Part shown: positions 21,840-31,329 of the stretch, piece after piece
Layout: each line of letters opens with the position of its first letter
Position numbering within the stretch: the stretch's first letter is position 1
From: Metallyticus violacea
Taxonomy: Eukaryota > Arthropoda > Insecta > Mantodea > Metallyticidae
Reading direction: 5' to 3'
Length of the DNA: 64,000 bases
NCBI GenBank assembly: GCA_030762175.1
Contig: CM060831.1
Location: forward strand, 68,035,001 to 68,099,000
The notes under the pieces: model-generated
Told to the model about the DNA's origin: nothing
Seen by the model: only the letters and a program-made list of their open reading frames with translations
Database searches by the model: none
Made by a program: the position numbers and the translations under genes

Positions 21840-23455
21840 AGAAGAAATTTATTTTGTTAATTACTAATGTTGGCGTATTATTACCTGAGTCTCGCCAATA
21901 ATACATTATGTTATGACGTTTTGTATCACGGACCGCTCATTAGAGTAATTGAAAACTTTTCGTTCAAGTACAGCGATTTCTAGGCAAACTAACTAACTTT
22001 GACAGGTGTATTTAATTAATACTGTCCAAAATCCTCTCTATGCATGCTTTTCTTTCATCGCAGCTGTCAGTTTTGTTCCCGCAATTTATGATCTCAAATC
22101 TGACAGCCTTTTGGTAGCAGGTTATCACTCCCTCGTCCGTGGAAATGCCATGCTAGCAACGAAGTATTATAATCCCATTCTTGACAACTTCATCCTACCC
22201 CTCACGGATTTAGTGTATTAGCGTGTTACGATCTTCCCTCTGAAAGTTTTCCCCACAGCAATTTATCGTTGTGCCTTACCACAAAACTTCACCTCTGGAA
22301 AATGGTGTCAAGAAGCTCACCACAATCTCAGAAAACCATACTTTTCTATTGCTAGGCTTATAACATATCATCGAGATGGCTTAGGAATTAAACTTTTCCT
22401 CTTAATTTTTAGTCCAATGTTTGTTAAAACATTGCGTATTTTTTCTGAATAATTCAGTTAATAGTTTATTTGTAAATTTACTAAGAAAAGAGTGGGAATA
22501 ATGAGAAAGCAAAGTGAACGACAGTGAGTCATATACGTAGTAAAAAGATGGGTTCTTAAAATTGGAGAGAAAGTCATCATAAAGCTGTACACAAAGCGTA
22601 AAGTATTCAATCATGTAGAAAAACAGCTGATTGTACGTCCTAGGGGTAGCATATATGCTTGTTAATTAGAAAAATTGAACAAACAAATACCAGTAGCAGA
22701 AAATAACGCGAAAAAAATAATATTCCTTTGTTTAAGAAAGCAAAAGGACAAATATTCCCCATTTTTTTTATAAATTATTCATGCATTCAAAATGAAGCAA
22801 ACACGCCGCATAAAACACTAATACGTTGATATTTCATATGTTATTCAATCAAATCCGCATTTTTGGTCTGTTTCGATATGAAAACTTTGTAACATATTTT
22901 CAAATATTTTTCTTCCATTTTTAAAACTAATTTATTTTCATCTCTACTTCCACTACACTATTTTCTGAAACCAACGCGCAGATATTTGTACCTTAAATTT
23001 AATCAAATTTCATCTGTGGATTTCAATCTTTCAGCATAAATTGATAGCAATAATGAGAGGGCCTCAATAAATCATTTAGATTAGCGCATTCGTATATTAG
23101 ATAAGGGGGAAAATGTTATAAATTCGTGATCCCTTAGGAGCTTAGCGAAATATATCTTACCCATTTACTCTACTTTTAGGCAGAGAGATCCCTTCATTCC
23201 TCCTCACTTGTTGCTAGCACCCCAGTTCCATAGTGTTCACGCTCGCACCTTGTCGATAATACCTTGGCCGTTGGAACACGTCCAAATAAATTAACTGTCA
23301 TTTAAAATTCTCAAAACTACACTGAATTCCTAAACTTAAAACTAAAACAGTAGATATCAAATTAAAATCAGTCTTAGATTAATTACATTTTCGCACCCTC
23401 GGGATATTCAAGAGATGGCCACAGAGTTCGCCCAAGATATGAATTCTTCCTTATA
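21840..23455. other. AT-rich stretch, nothing recognised
   Basis: No gene or repeat recognised. Frames at 22006-22221 and 22402-22614 have no family resemblance. Confidence 0.5.
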
Positions 23456-23459
23456 CATA

Positions 23460-24140
23460 CCAGGTCTGTTCAAAAAGTATCGCGAGTTTTGTGTTTTTTC
23501 AAAAAGTATTTATTTATTCATGAATATCTACTTTGTCCCTTTCAAAGTAATCCCCACCAGATATTATAAACTTGTGCCAACGTTTTTTACAATCCTCGAA
23601 GCACTTTAAAAAAATCGTTTTTTGTGTTCTTGTTCAGCTCCTCCTTCGATGCCGTCTTTATCTCTTCAATCGTGGCGTAGCGTCGTCTTTTCATGGGCCT
23701 CTTCAGTCTTGGGAAAAAAAAAAAAAAAAAAAAAAAAAAACTCAGGGGGCCAGGTCTGGGGAATACGGTGGCTGCGGCATCATAAGGTGTTGTTTTTGCC
23801 CAAAATTTCGCGCACAAGCAACGATGTGTGAGCAGGGGCGTTATCATGGTGCAAAAGCCAATTTTTGTTCTTCCATAAATCCGGGCGTTTTTGGCGGATT
23901 GCTTCGCGCAAATTGCGCATAACTTGCAGGTAATATTTCTTATTGACCGTTCTACCCTGTGGCAAGAACTCATGATGCACCACGTCCCTGCAATCGAAGA
24001 AAACTGTAAGCAAAACCTTCACATTCGACCGAACTTGGCGCTCTATTTTTGGTCTTGTGGCAGCATCCATTGGGATGATTGAGCTTTAGTTTCCATGTCA
24101 TAACCATAAACCCATAATTTGTCACCAGTTATGACCCTTA
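23460..24140 (-). pseudogene. mariner (DD34D) transposase remnant with one terminus
   Basis: Minus-strand pieces follow the mariner order. VITGDKLWVYGYDMETKAQSSQW (about 24135-24062) has the first catalytic Asp, with the usual GDET changed to GDKL. The 24070-23780 frame carries RSNVKVLLTVFFDCRDVVHHEF, LPQGRTVNKKYY and WLLHHDNAPAHTSLLV, with the second Asp. Then come PDLAP and, after a poly-T run, PRLKRPMKRRRYATIEEIKTA. The run (about 23716-23740) has replaced the codons around the third catalytic Asp. The outer sequence from 23460 (CCAGGTCTGTTCAAAAAGTATCGCG) follows a TA and is taken as the transposon end. The N-terminal third and the other terminus were not found. Confidence 0.85.
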
Positions 24141-24199
24141 TCTCCAATAACTATTTGGAAGCTCCCTGTTGCATAGAGCCTTAAAGTTGGTAGTATCAT

Positions 24200-25415
24200 G
24201 AACACCGAATTCAAAGCATGATTTCACTTAGTTTGTGATTGTAATCGGGGACGTAATATCTCTTCCATTTCTCCGACAAATTTTGTTATGTGAAATCGCA
24301 ATTTCATTTTGAATTGTTTGCCATTCAGTTCTAGTACCGGAATACACGAGAAGCACGGTGAAATTCATCTCCTGCTGAATCTGTACATATACCGTTTCTA
24401 AGGTTAACCATAACCTAGAATTGAAGCAACTCTGTGGTTATTACACGTAAGTGAAAAGTGAAGCATTGAAGAAACTTTACCTACATGAAATAAAAATAAA
24501 CGTGACACCGTTTTATTTATAAATGAAGTTGTTATGCTTCTGTACTCTCAGAAATGTTTTATTTAACAATTGCTTAACTCTATTTAGTGCTTTAACTTGT
24601 GAAATTTTGAGAGTTAAATTTAATTTGAGGTATAGACGAAATAATATTAGATTAGGGTTTATACAACCAAAATTTACAAGTAAAGTTAACTGGTGATTAA
24701 TTTTATGCCCTAAGCACAAGTTAACTCTTTACACAACTGGCCCTTAGACGTTAAAAATTCTGTTCACTTTACAATTCTACAGTACCTTTGTAAGGTCTCA
24801 TTCAAATCTACAATTGCAAACCTGGCTTTTTATAATGAAGTTTGTTACTAATATTGCAAATTCCATTTCCCAGAGAGCTCTGCACACTTTGTAACTGTTT
24901 CTTCTTTGTCAGGTTTCAATATCCGCCATTTTACAAGCGCGTGGCTGTAATCTCATTTCTGCGGACCTCTTTTCCGTCGAATTATAGCCAACCCGCAGCT
25001 GAAAGCCGGAACATCTCTACCCACACACGGAATTTTGATGTTGCCTCTGGCATGTTTTCATCACCACAGCATTATCGCGCCCTCTCTGTTCTAATAAAAC
25101 TCAGAGAATGAGGGGAAAAAGCATAATGATGATGATCATAAATTCTCATTTGCTTATGTTTTCAGCGTTTTCATAATACAATGTTGTATAAGTTTCCCTA
25201 TCCAAGCATGTGTCGGCTATCACTAATCGAACCGGTGAGTTTTATCACCATTTGTGTCTATCTATATAACCGTGTACCGTTTCAACATTATTTATGAGCC
25301 TTTTTCCCCCCAAATATTTGTGTTGGCAAACGTCAAGATTTTATGGCGTTTCTTCGTATTCATTTCATGTACTCCTATCTTACACAACCAATGATAGATG
25401 CGACCACCATCAGCC
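24200..25415. other. stretch with no recognised feature
   Basis: The part next to the mariner could contain its highly decayed 5' region, but no motif supports it. The 24842-25111 frame has no family resemblance. Confidence 0.4.
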
Positions 25416-25416
25416 T

Positions 25417-25650
25417 GCTTTCATTAAGCAGAGTCCCTCACCTAGTTGCAGTTGCCTGGTTTTTACTTCATGATTAAAGAAAATGAGGTTAGGTTAAACT
25501 TCAGGCACATATAAAGTCTATAGTTGAAACTTAAAGCTTTCATTAAGCAGAGTTATTCACTATTTGCAATTCCCACTTTATGAGTAAAGAAAATGAGGTT
25601 AGGTTAAACTTGAGACACCTACATATATATTCTATAGTTGAAACTTAAAG
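25417..25650 (+). repeat. two-unit tandem duplication, ~117 bp unit
   Basis: Unit 1 (25417-25535) and unit 2 (25536-25650) both begin GCTTTCATTAAGCAGAGT, share AAAGAAAATGAGGTTAGG and end CTATAGTTGAAACTTAAAG. They differ by substitutions and small indels. The second unit ends exactly where a SINE-A begins. Confidence 0.9.
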
Positions 25651-26050
25651 CAGTGCCATGATTGGCCTTTTGAGCGGGAGTTCTGCGGTTCAATTCCCGT
25701 CAGGACAGTCCTTCCTGAAGTTATTATTTTTTTTTTTTTTTTCCAGATTTGCCTCATTTACATAAGTGTTAAATGCCGTGAGGTGACCTAAACCTAAGTC
25801 TGGAAGGCTTCCTATCTTAAAAAAATAAACTTTCCCAAGTTATCATTTCATCTCAAGTGCTTTCCCATCCACCAATTTTGATGCCTCAGCACATAAAAGA
25901 CTCTCAAACCTCTGAGCAAAATTTATCGACCATTTCACGCCCTGAGTTGAATGGGACGTTGATGATCTGAGATGTTAAAGAACGTCATTAAATACCAAAC
26001 AAATTAATGTAATGCCTCAGAGCCTAAAATGGGTGTTAACCACTATTAGA
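25651..26050 (+). mobile_element. SINE-A interrupted by a nested SINE-B
   Basis: The SINE-A runs from CAGTGCCATGATTGGCC through GAGCGGGAGTTCTGCGGTTC (eroded B box GGTTCAATTCC), a 17-T tract and the core (TTAAATGCCGTGAGGTGACC) to CATTTCATCTCAAG and TTTTGATGCCTCAG. It is then broken by a SINE-B fragment. Afterwards it resumes with AATGCCTCAGAGCCTAAAA and GGGTGTTAACCACTATT, which is the SINE-A 3' end. The sequence on either side of the insert is duplicated, so the insertion came after the SINE-A was in place. Confidence 0.85.
25899..26011 (+). mobile_element. 5'-truncated SINE-B nested in SINE-A
   Basis: Carries only the SINE-B 3' third: CTCTGAGCAAAATTTATCG, TTTCACGCCCTGAGTTGAAT, GGGACGTTGATGATCTGAGA and TTAAAGAACGTCATTAAATA. 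It is flanked by ATGCCTCAGCACATAAAA (25881-25898) and ATGCCTCAGAGCCTAAAA (26012-26029), an 18-bp duplication of SINE-A sequence matching at 15 positions. This is a textbook 5'-truncated retroposition event. Confidence 0.9.
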
Positions 26051-27260
26051 AAAAAGCTGTTTCTGAAAACATTCTTCATCTTACCAGAACAAGGAAAAGT
26101 GTTGCAGAAACAGAAAACCTCTTCTATACTTATTTTAAAAATATGAACAGACACTTGAGGTTATATTTTTAAAAATTGAATAAATAAAAATAACTCACAC
26201 TGATTAATGTCGTAATTAATGTTTTATTCAATTCGCGTCTGATATATTAGTAATTTTTTTATAAATTTTGTACTAGGTGATACACGGGTATATGTTTCTA
26301 TTTTTCAAAACGGTTTTTTAGATTTTGCCCCTAAACGTATCTAGTTCATTATTGAAACATTAAATGTGAGTTCTAACTTGTTGCAAAACTATAGACGAAC
26401 TGCAACAAATATAAACATTAACAAATTTAGAAAAGAACTATTTAGAAACCCAAAACTGAAACCCGGAAAAGTTCCATGAGTAGTAAGTGTAAAAATTATC
26501 AAAAAATATGCGACATCTTAATGTAAGTGACCTCAGTTTGTTTGTGATAAACATTGGTAAACTTTAGCAAACGTGTACAGAAGAACATTGTACAAATACA
26601 TGAAGGTAGTGTCTGGTTAATTTAAGGATTTCTTTCTGTGTCACGTCTTTCTTCGGTTTCTTTCAACATATGTGAACGTTCTATGTTTAACTTTCATATG
26701 GGAACACAAAAAGAAATGAGCCCGTTAATATTTACTCTGCACATACCGCACTAGACTGCTGAACTGTAGTAAAAGCCGATCTCAAGAACGCTTATGGCGG
26801 CGTGGCAGACCGTTGATTTACTTTCCCTTCCCATGGCTCATATTCCCCCTAATGTAATACGAACTACTTTAAGGCATAAATAAACAAATTTTTATGGGTT
26901 AGAAATGAATTTGACAACGTAACTAATTGAAGGTTACTAGGAACACTGCTAAAAAAAAGTAAAGAAACAGTTAAATGTTTAATATATATTTTCCTAAACT
27001 TAGATGCATCAGAATCTACTTTAAAATTTTACTATACATTATTAATCAAAGAAAGACTTGTATCCAAAGTTGTTTACATTATAAACGTTCAATTCCGGTA
27101 GAATTAGAAAGGAGATAACCGGTTTTACATGTTGAAATCTGTTCAACTGTTTATAGAACCAGTATAAACAACAACCTTTGATACTTTGTGCTGATTTATC
27201 TTGAAGGAGCAGATGTTGTCATTTTTAACAATAGAAATTAGCAGAAAACTTGTTGATTTG
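26050..27260. other. AT-rich stretch, nothing recognised
   Basis: No gene, shared repeat or RNA structure recognised. Confidence 0.5.
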
Positions 27261-27261
27261 T

Positions 27262-27690
27262 TTTATTTATGGACGCTCTTTAACTTCTCAGGTCACCAGC
27301 GTCCCATTCAATTCAGGGAACATAGAATTCCTTTAGTTTCTAATTATTTACTGTATTATGTTTGTCCAGTATTTTCTTTATTTTTATCTTTAATTTTATG
27401 ATTATTAATACCTTATTTAAGAGGTATATTTGTTTTTAATTTAAAAATTTAATTTAAAAACATTTTTTTTAATTTAATTTTTGCTCAGAGGTCTCTTCTT
27501 TCAGGCTTGGTGTTTTTTTTTTCTGTGCCGCAAATGTACGACACGGGACCCACGGTTTTACTTCCCTTCCGAAGGAAGCCATGCTTAGGATTTTTACGCT
27601 CGAAAAAATCCATCCATCCTGACCGGGATTGAACCCACAAACTTTGGTTTAGGAGGCAAACATGGTTATCACTACACCACCAGGACCGAC
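27262..27690 (-). mobile_element. SINE-B split by a ~160 bp insertion
   Basis: The 3' end of a minus-strand SINE-B occupies 27262-27318 (TTTATGGACGCTCTTTAAC ... CCCATTCAATTCAGGG as read on plus). The rest resumes at about 27476-27690 (TTTTGCTCAGAGG ... GACCCACGG ... AAAAAATCCATCC ... ACCACCAGGACCGAC) and includes a full tRNA-like head with A box. Between them, about 160 bp of AT-rich DNA replaces roughly 18 bp of SINE. The B box reads GGATTGAACCC on plus, one change from the family form. Confidence 0.85.
27319..27475. other. AT-rich insert inside SINE-B
   Basis: About 157 bp of AT-rich sequence ending in AATTTAAAAATTTAATTTAAAAA-like repeats. It has no similarity to the other repeats here, and no target-site duplication was evident. 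It could be a filler insertion at a repaired break or an unknown short element. Confidence 0.6.
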
Positions 27691-27859
27691 GAACAGAAAA
27701 GTGAACCTCAAGGAACCAATACATAAGTTAATAAGTACATTTTGGGAACCATTAGACTACCATGACCAATAATTCATGAAAAGTCATAATAAACATTTAA
27801 ATATTCTATTAAATCTAAAAATTACGAAGGAAATTATATTTTCCCATAGATATTAAGCA

Positions 27860-28144
27860 TCAATCATATTGACCGCCACGGGTGGCCGAGGTCGTTAAGG
27901 CACGGACTGGTTTTGAATACCGCCAGGACTGTCCTCCCTGACTGAGGTCTTTCCCAGGTTTTCCTCAGTCCTCATAAATGGCAAATGCCGGGGAGGTACC
28001 CTAAACCTAGGCCTGAACACTTCCTTCCTTAAAAAAATAAATCCTTTCCCAATATATCATTTCATCTCATGTGTCCATCGCCTGTGATGCCTCTGTAGCA
28101 AAAACGGGTGTTAAACACTACTCATTCATTTTTCAATCATATTG
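27860..28144 (+). mobile_element. SINE-A with perfect 12-bp target duplication
   Basis: The body at 27872-28132 begins ACCGCCACGGGTGGCCGAGG and ends GGGTGTTAAACACTACTC plus a CATTCATTTT tail. TCAATCATATTG is present exactly on both sides (27860-27871 and 28133-28144). The copy lacks about 16 bp across the end of the anticodon-like region and the start of the B box (GACTGGTTTTGAATACC), so its internal promoter is damaged. The perfect duplication suggests a fairly young insertion. Confidence 0.95.
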
Positions 28145-29205
28145 CTTAAATGTTTTACTAGCATCATCCAATAGATTTTGTTCAGCAAGGTTTGTTGCAA
28201 CGTGTTCCTCAGAGATATTTAAAAACATTTTTGTTGCAAATTAGGGCGACATAAACATGCGCAAATTAACGGTTGGCAAACTTAATAGGGCTATTATAGC
28301 AACCGCTGCGAGGACTTAAAGAGGGATTTTATTACAGCCAGAATAATGGAGTGCAGCGTTTGTTCTTTTGGGGAGAGCACTTGTTTGAACATCTGCGGTG
28401 TATTCTTTCGCACGGCTATAGCTCAAGTATTTAAGCGGTAGGACACCTGCTTAATGGAAACTTTATTTAAAAATTGCACATAAAAGCTCTTGGAAATATC
28501 ACTCTGTTCGCTCATTTCAGACACGACCTGGTTTCTTATAGGCCAAGCATGTAAACAGATAACGTGCAACCTTGGAGTAGAATGGCTGTAATATAAGTAA
28601 ACGTTTTGAGGACCTATTCAAAACATGGTTAAGCGTAAATAAGTCATTATTTCTTTTCTGCTTTTTTCACGTTACCATAAAAATAAATTTTAATTAAGTT
28701 GGAAAATAATGAGAAATATACAACGCTGCATTTTCGAGTAGGAATCTGGTTCCATATCAGATTAGGGTGCGCCAAAGGGTCTGGGACCATACTCACACCT
28801 TACGCCTGCCTAAAACACCAATAAACGGAGTGTAGGTATAATGTCATACAAAGTAGAACATAAGAAGTGTCAATTGGATATGATTTTATTATACACTGAG
28901 GTTACTTGAATTACCAAAGTTAATATTTTTATAGACTTTATATTTTTACTGAAATTTTGCTTTCCTTTTGTAAGAACATGGAGTTTAGAACAGGTTTCCT
29001 GTCATTGAGAGACCTTGCATATCGTAACATTTTAACAAGTTGACTATTGTTTCTCTACCTGGAACACGATTTCTATAATTTTTTTTTCCCTGCAAGAGCC
29101 CTTTTTCCCATATAGAAACCCATTCTTTATATAGTGGCAAAATTAAAGAATAACAATTAGCACTCAATTTACACATAATGAAAATAGCAAGCGTGCGCAC
29201 AACTA
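28145..29205. other. stretch with one weak tRNA-like segment
   Basis: At about 28408-28460, ACGGCTATAGCTCAAGTATT followed by TAAGCGGTAGGACACC looks like a decayed tRNA D-arm/A-box region. It resembles the head of the repeat at 42999-43075, but no B box follows. The rest holds nothing recognised. Confidence 0.35.
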
Positions 29206-29212
29206 CTGACTT

Positions 29213-29490
29213 TTTTATTTATTTTATTACGGACGCTCTTTAACATCACAGGTCATCAGCGTCCCATTCAATTCAGGGCGAGAAACAGCCGACAAATTTT
29301 GCTCAGAGCCTCTTCTTTCAGGCTTGAGGTTCTTTATCATGCTGTAAATGTACACCGGAAGCCACGGCTTTACTTCTCTTCCGAAGGAAGCCATACTTAA
29401 GATTTTTAGGCCCGGAAAATCCATCCACCTTGACCGGAATTGAACCCGCGATTTTGGGTCTATGATTACCACTAGACCACCACCGACACA
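29213..29490 (-). mobile_element. SINE-B, near full length
   Basis: Reading the minus strand: a head with GTGGTGGTCTAGTGGTAATC (A box), then GGGTTCAATTCCGG at the B box, GGATTTTCCGGGCC, CTTCCGAAGAGAAGTAAAGC, CCTCAAGCCTGAAAGAAGAG, GGCTCTGAGCAAAATTTGTC, CCTGAATTGAATGGGACG and a terminal AATAAAATAAATAAA tail. Small changes occur throughout, including a lost segment after the B box region. It encodes no protein. Confidence 0.9.
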
Positions 29491-29494
29491 ATCA

Positions 29495-30480
29495 CTAGCT
29501 GGTAAAGCATTCCTTAAATTAATACAAGCTGCTATCTGCTCATGAATTATACGGCTTTGACGGCTGATTTCTTCCATCACGCCCCGCGCTGAAGGCCCTT
29601 AAATGAAATAACCTAGCTGCAAGTATTCTATTAAATTAAAGCTTTTATACTACTAAAACAAATTAAAGTAAATTATCCTTAAATATTTAATTCAAATACT
29701 TATATAGGGCGTTCCATATAAACGCAATTTTTAATCGAGCAATTTGTTAGGTTGCCGGACCTGAAAAGTGTTGCGATTAACGATAGCAATTTGTGTGTAT
29801 TGTTAACAGCTAAAATTGGAAGATAAACGAAGGATCAATACGTCCAGATTCCGAAAGTGCATTTTAAGTATGGTGAATGTTATGCAGATGATTTCCAAGA
29901 CTTCGTGTAATTTTTGGTACACGAAATGCGATTAACTGTCAAGAGTGCAGTGCAGAAGGAAATCTGAAGATACAGAATCGTGATGGAGTTAGAGCGGGTG
30001 GCGTAGGTGGTGTTTTAAAATGTTTTGAGCATGCCCCATGTTGGTAGGCCAAAGTTTGAAGGAATGGGAGGAATGGTGATGGAAGTTTGATTATTTGCGT
30101 TTATTTTTCTCTCTTCATTTCATTCTCGTTTTCCTAGAATGGAAGAAAAACGTTCTTTATTCTGAATTGGATCCAGTATTTCAAAATTTGATATCAGTGG
30201 CGAACTTTCCACTTTTATGCGGTTCTCTATCTTTACCTTCATTTTCGCCATAAAATCCTTTGTCTTTTACTTATCTACGCTTACGTATCACGCCATGTTT
30301 GACAACGAAAACTTGATTAGCTTACTGGTTCTAGACTAATGCGTTAGCAGGTCATAAACTACAACAAAGGTGGTAACCGACATACCGTTACCCGTAGAAT
30401 GCAGGCCCGAGCGATGCATCTCTAATAGCACCAGAAACTCCAGCAACTCAAGCAGTATAAATGTTGAATGTGTTAAATGA
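29495..30480. other. stretch with no recognised feature
   Basis: No shared repeat and no protein motif recognised. Confidence 0.45.
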
Positions 30481-30489
30481 AAGGAGATA

Positions 30490-31265
30490 AGGGAATACCA
30501 GTTGATAGCGGCAGGTAAATCACTGTAATTTTTAACAAGCTTTGTCTTATTGGAATTCGGAATAAATTAATATATACACATCTACTACCCTTAACGCTAA
30601 CATCAGGAAAATCCTAGAAATCCAGTGGTTTGCTGCAGTTCGCTACGGCCTGATGGCCTACGCTCGCCTCCTTTCCGTAAATACAACTTGATAGAGGCGG
30701 GTAAATCATTGCAATTTTTACCATGTAGTATTTGATTGAAATTAGCAATTAATACACACACATACTAACCTTAACGCCAACCTCGGTAAATCCTAGAAAC
30801 CGGTGGGCCCAGTGATTTGCTGCGGCTCGCTACGGCCTGACGGCCTACGCTCACCTCCTTTTCATAAATATAAATTGAAAGGTATGCGAAATTACTGTAA
30901 TTGTGTCAAATTTACTTTGATTCCAGCAGAAAAAAAATAGTAAATATCAATTTATAGCGTATTGTGGGCACGATATTATGTTACCGAATAAACCATTGTA
31001 ATGGTGGCAAATATTCTTTGAGTTCGGCAGGGGAAGAAGAAGAAGAAGAAGAAGAAGAAGAAGAAGAAGAAGAAGAAGAAAAGCATCAGTATGTGAGGAT
31101 TCGAAACCCCAATTATAGCACGCTCTAATTGTCCGAGATATATCGTGGTGCTTGAGAACCTAATTATCTAGCTATATCTCTGAAAGTTCACTATCCTCGG
31201 CATTTTCCTTTATCGCTCGGGAGTGACTCGGGACTGGAGGTCTAGAAGCTCCGAGATGCACTCTA
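30490..31265 (-). mobile_element. tRNA-promoter repeat with tandem internal units (SINE-D), copy 1
   Basis: On the minus strand it has three parts. A leader contains CTCGGAGCTTCTAGACCTCC and CTCCCGAGCGATAAAGG (about 31255-31205). A tRNA-like head contains TCTCGGACAATTAGAGCG and the B-box-like GGTTTCGAATCCTC (about 31147-31098). A long body follows. The body holds two ~187 bp units, seen on plus at 30501-30688 and 30689-30875. Each has AAATCCTAGAAA, TTTGCTGC(A/G)G and TCGCTACGGCCTGA(T/C)GGCC. Part of a third unit is at 30876-31030. A GAA microsatellite sits just after the head. The same layout, inverted, occurs at 42900-43440. Confidence 0.75.
31034..31081. repeat. GAA trinucleotide microsatellite
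   Basis: About 16 GAA units embedded in the copy-1 SINE-D, immediately after its tRNA-like head. In the inverted copy at 43087-43098 the same place holds a short TTTTTTTTCTTCC tract, so this looks like expansion of a CTT-rich linker. Confidence 0.95.
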
Positions 31266-31329
31266 CGGGTAAGACAAGCAAGATCACCTCACCGCTTTTT
31301 AACAGTAAACTTTTCCCAGTTACTTATCA

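Noticed and set aside
25490..25605. GGTTAGGTTA, resembling the insect telomere repeat TTAGG
   Set aside because: Only two units at each of two sites, both inside a local tandem duplication, with no telomeric array.
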